Shown: piece by piece, positions 56,901 through 64,000 of the stretch
Numbering within the stretch: position 1 is the first letter of the stretch
How the letters are laid out: every line of letters starts with the position of its first letter
From: Mycogone perniciosa
Lineage: Eukaryota > Ascomycota > Sordariomycetes > Hypocreales > Hypocreaceae
Assembly (NCBI GenBank): GCA_025331125.1
Contig: JAOALB010000025.1
Location: 310,001 to 374,000, forward strand
Direction: 5' to 3'
Length of the DNA: 64,000 nt
The notes under the pieces: model-generated
What the model was told of the DNA's origin: nothing
Seen by the model: only the letters and a program-made list of their open reading frames with translations
The model's database searches: none
Position numbers and translations under genes: made by a program

Positions 56901-58292
56901 ATGCCACCTTCATCTGACCCTGGCTGGCTTGGCGCGCCCCCTGTCTACGAAGACGGCTTTGCCTACGCCAACGGGGAGTTCTTCGCTGAGGCATCGAACC
57001 AGAACCGACACCGTCGTGCCGCGCCTGCAGAATTGCAAGCGTATTTCAGCTCGGGGAGTGATAAGGACCATCCGGCGCATTGGTTCGAGGCGCAGCTTAT
57101 TCACTATGGGTTGAAGCCGTCCAAGACCAAGGCCGTGGCGAAGAAGAGGTTGTGTGAGGAGGTGCAGGCGGGGAGGTTGGTTGTGCCGGGGCATATTACG
57201 GGGTTGGAGGACAGGCTGAAGAAGGAGTGGACGAAGAGGGATAGGGAGGCGAAGAAGAAGACGGATAAAGGGAAGATGAAGAAGACGGAGACGGAGACGG
57301 AGACGAAGACGAAGACGGTTGCAGGCGTGAAGAGGAAGGTGGAGGTTAGTATTGATTTGGAGACGAATGCTGTCACTGTTTCGTCGAGTGAATCTTCGAG
57401 GCAGATTGTTTCTAAGAAGGTAAAGACGGCTGCTACACCCAAAAAGACGACTTCCAAGGCTGCATCTGCCACATTGGCGAAGGCTGCTACTACACAGGAG
57501 AAGAAGCCGGCTTCAAAAGCTGCTTCTGCTACGAAGGCTGGATCTGCTACACAGAAAAAGACTGCCGCTACATCCAAGAAGACGGCTGCCTCGAAAGCCC
57601 CCGATGCAGCGACAGGATCCGCTGCACCGCCTAGGACAAAGCAAATGGCGAGGTGTAGGCGCGGAGGCATCTCCCAGGGACCAAGCCGTGGTGCATCATC
57701 TGCAGCGCGTTCCTCTCCGTCGCCACCCCGTTTTCGAACGAAGCAAACCGCACGACGCAGAAATCCGTTCATGGGACGGGGTCGAATTTCAGCTCCGCCG
57801 ATGGATGACGGAGATGATTGGGGTGAGGAGGAAGTCAGCCTCGCACCTCTCGGTCAGATCAATGGCCGCTATGAAGTCAGCAGCTCATACGTGACCTCGG
57901 AATGGCCCGACCTCGGCCCAGACTTTGCCCTGGTCCTCACGTCGACGGGCTCGAGCCTTTGGGGCAGTTATGACGTAGGAGTCATCGAGGGCGTGATGCA
58001 CTTTGACGAGCGACCTAGGAAGTCATCCCATGAAAAGATATGGTTTCATTGGCGGGGGCGCGAGAACGAGGGCCCGATTATGTATGGGAATGGGAATCAG
58101 GGCTGGATCAAGTTCCTGGGCGACGGCCGTGTTGAGGGATGGTTTGATTTCCAGAACATTGAATTCCGAGGCCGAAGACTGCCTGGCCAGGGGGCTCGAA
58201 GTGAGATTGATGCTCGTAGTTTGCAGAATGAGTGGGATGAGTATTCGGAGGACGCATATGAGCGTGAGAATCGGGCGCGTTGGGGATGTTGA
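56901..58292 (+). CDS. SAP-like, Lys/Ala-rich protein with two histone H3 tail-like motifs
   Basis: A 463-residue, single-exon protein. Residues about 40-100 (WFEAQLIHYGLKPSKTKAVAKKRL) resemble a SAP-type DNA-binding helix pair. The middle is low complexity: KKTETETETKTKT, then repeated (P/S)KAASAT and KKTAATSKKTAAS units like a histone H1 tail. Two H3-like motifs follow: RTKQMAR (245-251) and RTKQTAR (279-285); the second equals histone H3 residues 2-8. The C-terminal 150 residues are a folded-looking, Trp/Gly-rich domain (ALVLTSTGSSLWGSYDVGVIEGVMHF, KIWFHWRGREN, GWIKFLGDGRVEGWFDF), which recalls beta-sheet domains of unknown function in fungal proteins. A nuclear, chromatin-linked role is inferred. 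The ATG at 56901 was chosen because the frame before it is repeat-bearing leader. Confidence 0.78.
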   Translation: MPPSSDPGWLGAPPVYEDGFAYANGEFFAEASNQNRHRRAAPAELQAYFSSGSDKDHPAHWFEAQLIHYGLKPSKTKAVAKKRLCEEVQAGRLVVPGHITGLEDRLKKEWTKRDREAKKKTDKGKMKKTETETETKTKTVAGVKRKVEVSIDLETNAVTVSSSESSRQIVSKKVKTAATPKKTTSKAASATLAKAATTQEKKPASKAASATKAGSATQKKTAATSKKTAASKAPDAATGSAAPPRTKQMARCRRGGISQGPSRGASSAARSSPSPPRFRTKQTARRRNPFMGRGRISAPPMDDGDDWGEEEVSLAPLGQINGRYEVSSSYVTSEWPDLGPDFALVLTSTGSSLWGSYDVGVIEGVMHFDERPRKSSHEKIWFHWRGRENEGPIMYGNGNQGWIKFLGDGRVEGWFDFQNIEFRGRRLPGQGARSEIDARSLQNEWDEYSEDAYERENRARWGC

Positions 58293-58890
58293 GGGAGTGA
58301 TGATGATGACATGTACTCCGTATGGTACACGGCATCAGCGGTTCTAATATATAATAGTAATGTGAATGAATAAATGCGAATTGAAGAAAGGTACAGAGTA
58401 TCCGAGAAATGGTTGATGGAAAACCACTTAACGCGCGCTACAGCGGGGCACGCGTCTAGCTTGACACCCACACGCGCGTCTCTCCCAGACATCACGGACA
58501 TCTTCTCTTCTAAACTTTGTCTCACCCTCACTCTCACTCTCTCACTCTCTCATTCTCCTCCTTTGGTTGCCATCTTCTCCCTCCGTCACGGGAAACACGG
58601 TAGAATAACAAATCCCCGCCAAACAGAGCATAACCATTGCTTTCGCTGGCTTGACGAGATATCCGCCATTTTGCCTCGGCCACTTTGCTTCCCTCACTCA
58701 ACTGGGCTTGTTCCAATTTCTTCTCTGTTCGCACCTATCTTGCGACTGCCGGTGAAGGTGGCCCAGTGGGTTGCATCTAACCCTCCCTCCCTATACACTC
58801 ACCTCACTTTGGCGTGTCTGCCTAGCCGTCCTTGAAATCATCCTCCTCGATCTTCATTCCCTCCCCCCAAAAAAGTAAGCATCGGAGAAA
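58293..58890. other. Intergenic: promoter of DPB4
   Basis: A 598-bp region between two genes on the plus strand. It has a CT-repeat run near 58526-58558 and a C-rich leader before 58891. A TGTACTCCGTATGG motif lies in the 3' side of the previous gene (58311-58324). No gene is seen. Confidence 0.45.
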
Positions 58891-60198
58891 ATGCCGCCTC
58901 GCAAATCAGATCACGCACCGGCGGCACCCTCTGCTACCCCTACTCCAAGTGCAGCTGCTGCGGATGAGAACTCGCCTACAGCCAAGGGGCCACAATCACT
59001 GGAGAAGAAGGACAAGGAAAAGGAAAAGGAGCGGGAAAGAGAAAGGGATGCCGTAACGATAGAGGTATGGCATTCTCACCTTCACACTTACCTATCCCTG
59101 CCATATTCTTATATCCTACACACCGTCTGCTACAAGGGATACTATACTGCTTTGAAATCGACAACAATGAGCCGGAAGACATACCTCTCACTGGATCGAA
59201 CTGGACGAGGCTGATGCGTTACTGGATGCTACTCTAGGACTTGAATCTTCCCAAATCCATCATAACGAGGCTGGCAAAGGGTATTCTGCCTCCTAATACT
59301 CAGATCCAAGGGAATGCTATTCTGGCCTTGAGTAAGAGCGCGACCGTCTTTATCAGCTACTTGGCAGCACAGTGCGTCTCAATCCTCCAGCATTGCCCCG
59401 AGCCTCATGGCCCATTTCATGGCTGTATCCATCTCACGGTGGATGACGACCTGAACCTTGACATGACAAACAACAAGCGTGAGCCCTCATATTAACCTGC
59501 TTACTCGTAGTGCCAATGAAAACACTCTTGCCGCCAACAAAAAGACCGTCTCTCCAGCCGATGTCTTCAAAGCTCTAGACGACATCGAGTTCTCATTTCT
59601 ACGGGAACCTCTCGAGGCTGAATTTGCAAGTATGTGCTTGGCCAAACCAGCCCATTCCTTCATTCCCTTCCCAATTCCAACACCCGACACCTGTCGTGTT
59701 CTGCTTGGCAACATCCATGATCCTGCGTGGTCATGGCCATGTCTCTTCCATCTTCGCCATGTCCTAACATAATCACTCCCCCAAGAATTCAACGCCGTCC
59801 AAACCGAAAAACGGACCTCCTACCGTCAAAAAGTCCGCGCCGCTAAGCACGGCTCTGGCGACGACACCGAAATGGCCGACACAACCACCGCCTCCGAAGC
59901 ACCCTCATCCACCACTCCCACCGCTCCACGCGCCGCCAAAAAGCAGCGTGTCGACCCTACCGCAACCGCCGGCGAGACAGGCGCAGAAACCGAAGACGAC
60001 GAACCCGACGCCGAGGTTCATGACGACGAGGACGATGAAGATGATGACGACGACGAGGAAGAGGACGCGCAGGAGGACGAGGAGGAGGAAGAAGAGGATC
60101 AACAGCCAGCCAGTGGTGATGAGACCCAGGATGCCCTCGAGGAGAGAGGGAGTAGAGACGATGCCGATGAGGCATTGGATGGAGACGAGAGTGACTGA
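58891..60198 (+). CDS. DPB4: DPB4, histone-fold subunit of DNA polymerase epsilon
   Basis: Four exons (58891-59064, 59238-59371, 59511-59629 and 59786-60198) give 279 residues. All junctions are GT-AG and in phase. The product has a basic/charged start (EKKDKEKEKERERERDAVTIE), then a CBF/NF-Y-type histone fold at about residues 59-142: DLNLPKSIITRLAKGILPP, NAILALSKSATVFISYLAAHANENT, SPADVFKALDDIEF. This pattern is that of Dpb4/POLE3, which pairs with Dpb3/POLE4 in the replicative polymerase epsilon and, in yeast, with a chromatin-remodeling complex. The C-terminus is a long Asp/Glu-rich tail that can chaperone histones. The first exon boundary falls right before the fold. Single-frame ORF calling would break the gene into four unrecognisable pieces. 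Confidence 0.94.
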
Positions 60199-62149
60199 GC
60201 CGATCCACTGTACAATTCTTGCTTTTGCAACCATGTCAATCCATCATCAATGTAATAATGTCTGCTACCTGTCTGTACCTGTACTTTCACACAAACAAAT
60301 CCAATCCAATCCAATCCAATCCAATCCAATCCAATCCAATGTTTCTCACACAATCTTACGCAACCGTCTCTCAACCATATCTCGCCGCTCGCAACAAGAT
60401 CGTACAAACGCACTACAGACACATTCATAAGACATATAACGAAGTCATCCACCCCGATCTTCGGGTGTACAACCAACCGCCGGTTGTCCCAACGGAGCAT
60501 ATATATCCAGGAATATAGCTTCCGCTGCCATACACATCATCATACAGAATACAAATCACTCAGGCTACCCAAACATAGATACGTTTCGTCAGAAAATAGA
60601 AAAGTAAGAAAAAAAAAGTAAAATTCCTCCAACTAAAACTCCGATTGCGATCCAAAACCTCCAAGAAACATCATCACATCCTCCCACCCCAGATATGCAA
60701 AGAGTCAATCTTCTCAAAACATCCCCTCTTCATGCGCGCCCATGTCCTCATCCAGCAAGGATTAAAAAAATCAAGGCGGGTATCCCCAGGGGTAGCAACA
60801 GAAGTGCTCCGAGAAAACCTCAATATCGGAGAAGGAAAAAGGAAGAGCGCAAAACGGGAAAAAGTGCCTCATGTACACCCCCCGACCAAGAGTATCATCC
60901 CTATGAAACAACCCCCTGCCGAGAGCAAAGAAAGCAATGAAGCCGACATGGTTTCTGCAACAGCCGGGAACTAGAGTTTCCAGCGTACATGCAAATACCT
61001 TTCCCAGTTACCAAAAAAATACCCAAAGCCCAACCAAAAACCGAGCTAGCCATCCAAATGCACTGAAAATAAGAACAGATTGCCCCCCCACAAAAGCTCA
61101 TGCCCTAAAGCATCCATCCAATGGCATCAAACCGTCTCTGCAATCAAATGCCCTATTTGTCCTCGGCATTTGAGGGGGCTGAAGAAAAGGTACGGGAGGT
61201 GGAGAAATGGAGAAAGTGTGGTGAAGAAAAGGGAGGGGGGAAAGGAAGAAAATCGCATACGCAAGAACAGGGGCATTAAGCACAAATAAAGAAAGAAAAC
61301 GTAAAATGCATTGGGCTTCCGATCCAGCACTCATCGGTCCTGTCGTCAGAGTCCCGAACGTCATGCTCAAGCCACCCCAAACACAAGTGGTTTGGCCCGA
61401 GGTAGTTAAAGCGGAAGAACGGAAGAGAGACACAGCAATATCCGAAAGGGAACAAGGCATGGCCTCATCGCCCGCCTTGACACTAATGGTTGGCGATGTG
61501 AGAAGCCGACCCCGTCTCACTGAAGTGTATCTTATCTTCAAAAGAACTCTGGATGACTGCAGCAGCCGTGGCACCATGTTCCAGAACCCAAACTCTAAAA
61601 TTCTCCCAAATGACCGATGAGTAAAGAAAACCGAGTGGTATCAACCAAAGCCGAACATTGAGTTGCCAAAAATGAGAGCCGGCGAGTGAAAGTGATGCAA
61701 AGTGACTTTCGCATTCAATACCGACAAACCAACCAAGTCCTAGGTCCATATAACCTCGCGCCTCGTTCAAACTGGGTGTTTGTAAATGAGAGAGAAAATG
61801 TTGGCGGCAACAGTTCACGAGAACGCTTCGTCTCAGTGTGACAACTCTTGCGGGATCGCCGCCAAATCAAGAAGATAAACCAGCCTCCTCGACTCCTCTA
61901 TTCCACTTGGACCACATGCTGCGCACAACTTCAGTGGGCTGCTGGCCCAAAAAGCAAATGACCACTCCAACCAACCTGTATGCTTGGGGTATCAAGAATA
62001 CTGCTGCCGTTCAGCCTAAAAAAACAACGAGTCCCTCAAACTAGATATGCAGAAACGATGGCTGTAACGCAGTAGCCTCAAGGCCTCCCCGACACACCAT
62101 GCTTTGTGTCTTGGTTGGTCATCCCTCCCAGGCTTCTCGCTACATGCAA
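60199..62149. other. Convergent 3' region, 1.95 kb
   Basis: This lies between the stops of DPB4 and the RSC7-type gene and should contain both 3' untranslated regions. It has the (CCAAT)8 repeat at 60301-60340. A 159-codon minus-strand ORF at 61098-61577 is not supported. No other gene is seen. Confidence 0.45.
60301..60340. repeat. (CCAAT)8 perfect tandem repeat
   Basis: Eight perfect copies of CCAAT, about 100 bp after the DPB4 stop and so probably within its 3' untranslated region. Each copy is the core binding site of the CCAAT-binding (NF-Y/HAP) complex. Confidence 0.92.
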
Positions 62150-63999
62150 TCATTGTGGCTGTTGCTGAGGTGTCCACCACTGCTGAGGCTGCGAGTGCTG
62201 GCCAGACCATGCCTGCGATGCTGATTGTGTGCCTGGCGTCGTCTGGGGCATGTACTGACGTGGTGTTTGCTCCGAGGAATACATGCCCTGGCCAGTACTA
62301 TACTGCATGCTGCCCATGCCGGGGAATTGCATGTTAGGCTGCATCTGGCTAGTGCTCGTCTGGCGGAGATGAGAAGCAGGAGATTGTGATGGATGGGGAG
62401 GCTGTGCCTGGGTCGTGTAACTGTTGTAGGTATGCTGAGGAGTTTGTGGACTCTGAGACCACATAGCCTGGGGCGGCTGCTGATAGTTGTAGCCAGTAGC
62501 CGCGGGGTTCATACTACCTGTAGAGCCTGACGAAGATGGCGTTGGCTTGTTGTTGCTCCACTGACTTGGAGAAGGGGCCATACCTCTAATCGGGGCCTGA
62601 CCTAGCGTGTTCTGCGCGTTAATGGACTGCGAGTAAGGCGGTGCGGTCATCATCATCTGCGGGCTTTGGGAAGACACAACGGGTTGAGCTATGCCGGCGG
62701 CAGTGGTATGGGGCGAGTTCGATGGCCGGGTGGTGGGAAGAGACGTTTCGCTGGAAGCGGCCGGTTGGGCAAGGCTAGAAGACGCGGGTTGCTCGTGGGG
62801 TCGACGCCAGATTCCTTGGAGGTAATCGTTGCGCATGTCGCGTTGTTGGTTGACGGATCGGTTGAACTCGGCAGCATGATGGGCCTGCGAATGAATCTCC
62901 ACGAGAGGCGATGGCCTGGTCTGGTCTTGGTACGGTGGACCGGTGATTTCCTGGCGAGGGCCGCCTTTGACGATCCCGCCATAGTCCCTAGGTCGGTTGT
63001 CACTGAGGTCTGGCCCGACTGTTAACGCGGGCATTCTTGTCGTGTTTCCGGGTGGTGCTCCCATCATACCTGTTTGAACAAGATGAGGCTGAGGTGCGCC
63101 GGGGTACGGGCCAGGGGTATTGTTGTAAACAATTTCGGTGTGTGGACCGCTCAATAACACGCTGTTCTGTGCGGCTTCGGCCGCCTCTCTGGCCTTTGCT
63201 GCACCTGGTCTCTTCTCCCCTGCGGGGTCGGCTTCGGTGAAGCCCTGTTTGCGGGCCTTGGTTTCCCAGTAATCGTCCCGGACTCGGCGGCCGTTTTCAA
63301 TGACGCGACTTCCAAATTGTCGGAACATGGACCGGGCGGTAACGATGGCAATCTGCCTTGAGCGATACGAAAATGGCAGGATTTCCTGCTGGACAAGGTC
63401 ATCCTTCTCGGGCTGGCTAGCGATTATCTTGAACAACGACCTGTTCTTATTAAATAACAGATACGAGTCTCGATATCCCAGCACCCTGGCACATTCGGTT
63501 GCAAGCATGAAAAGCTTGTCCCCCCGGTTGGGGACTAAAAAGGTCCTACATCGATATTGACGGTTGCCTAGTAGCTGGCCGTTTGGCATCACCTTCTTTT
63601 CGCCAAACTCGTCCGTCTCGCGAGGAATGTACTCATCGCCGCTCGTGTTCAGTTGGTCGGTGGTATGGTCTCTAACCGTTGGCAGTGCCTTGAGAGTCGA
63701 TTTGGTCGGCGTGGTCTTGGGAGGCAATTGCGCCGGGGGGGCTGGGTAAGCTGGCGTGGTCTGGGTCGGAAGCGCGTTGTTCTGGGACTGGGGAGTTTGC
63801 GGCGGCGGAATGGCTTGAGGAACTGCCGAGCCCGGTGCCTGCCCGGGAGCGTCGGAGATGCTCCCTGATGATCGGGATTTCATTGGCCTTGCTCTTTTCG
63901 GTCGAAACTGAGGATCGCCTGCAGAAGGAAGAATCTTGTCAGCGCACAATATTCAAATACATCTTTTGTTGTACCCTTCCCGTCCCCCTCGTAAGTCAT
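62150..63999 (-). CDS. RSC7: RSC7/NPL6-type subunit of a chromatin remodeling complex
   Basis: A subunit of the SWI/SNF-class RSC remodeler. Exon 2 (63918-62150) is certain; a 56-nt intron with GTACAA donor, GCTGAC branch and CTGCAG acceptor precedes it. An upstream exon at 63999-63975 reads MTYEGDGK in phase, giving 597 residues, but the true start may lie beyond the window. The conserved RSC7/SWP82 domain covers about residues 100-260: YIPRETDEFGEKKVMPNGQL, RQYRCRTFLVPNRGDKLFML, LATECARVLGYRDSYLLF, IAIVTARSMFRQFGSRV, and RRVRDDYWETKARKQG. The C-terminal 300 residues are disordered, rich in Gln, Pro, Ser and Met, ending in a glutamine-rich QPQQWWTPQQQPQ. In yeast the complex positions nucleosomes at promoters. 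Start choice is the least sure part. Confidence 0.92.
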
Positions 64000-64000
64000 C

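Noticed and set aside
61098..61577. A 159-codon minus-strand ORF starting MVPRLLQSSRVLLKIRY
   Set aside because: It lies where the 3' untranslated region of the RSC7-type gene is expected, has no domain or signal and overlaps other ORFs on the opposite strand. It looks like a chance frame.
1..64000. CRISPR arrays, operons or bacterial-type promoters
   Set aside because: The window is eukaryotic nuclear DNA with spliced genes; no spaced direct-repeat arrays are present.

Overview
The window is nuclear DNA from a filamentous ascomycete, most likely a sordariomycete of the order Hypocreales. The basis is short (about 50-85 nt) GT-AG introns with CTRAC-type branch points, a set of single-copy fungal housekeeping genes, two Zn(II)2Cys6 regulators and a GPI-anchored Cys-rich protein of a hypocrealean type. 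The order is inferred from protein resemblance only. Most splice models were rebuilt by hand from donor, branch and acceptor sites and reading phase. They are predictions, but all keep frame and most restore a known domain.

Region by region. 1-7.3 kb: REX1-type RNA exonuclease (cut by the window edge), a Mis18/Yippee-like zinc-domain protein with a long coiled coil, a SET-MYND protein and the ER exchange factor SIL1. 8.1-11.7 kb: a His-rich small secreted protein, a membrane-anchored monothiol glutaredoxin and a small basic protein. 11.7-13.1 kb: gene-free, with a 50-bp perfect palindrome. 13.1-19.1 kb: a medium-chain reductase, a Zn2Cys6 factor whose last exon lies behind a terminal intron, and a bHLH factor. 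19.1-29.7 kb: a gene desert of over 10 kb on the 5' side of the bHLH gene. 29.7-35.3 kb: PEX5, RPF2 and a second Zn2Cys6 factor. 37.6-45.1 kb: cystathionine gamma-lyase, an F-box-like protein with a very acidic tail, and the GPI-anchored protein. 45.1-54.8 kb: a second desert containing one intron-bearing tRNA-Val(AAC). 54.8-64 kb: a single-pass membrane protein, a SAP-like/histone-tail-like chromatin candidate, the DNA polymerase epsilon histone-fold subunit DPB4, and an RSC7-type remodeler subunit.

There is no biosynthetic cluster or intact mobile element. The genes serve mostly separate housekeeping roles: RNA processing and ribosome assembly (REX1, RPF2), ER folding and redox (SIL1, glutaredoxin), peroxisome import (PEX5), sulfur metabolism (CYS3-type lyase), and chromatin or chromosome function (Mis18-like, SET-MYND, DPB4, RSC7, SAP-like protein).

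The signals least explained by the gene list are these: an internal RTKQTAR motif, identical to histone H3 residues 2-8, plus a near copy 34 residues before it; the 50-bp perfect palindrome; a heptamer-based repeat (GTACGGA/GTACGAA and complements) found dozens of times in noncoding DNA and introns but not noticed in exons; an EF-hand-like loop in the glutaredoxin linker; and the two deserts.
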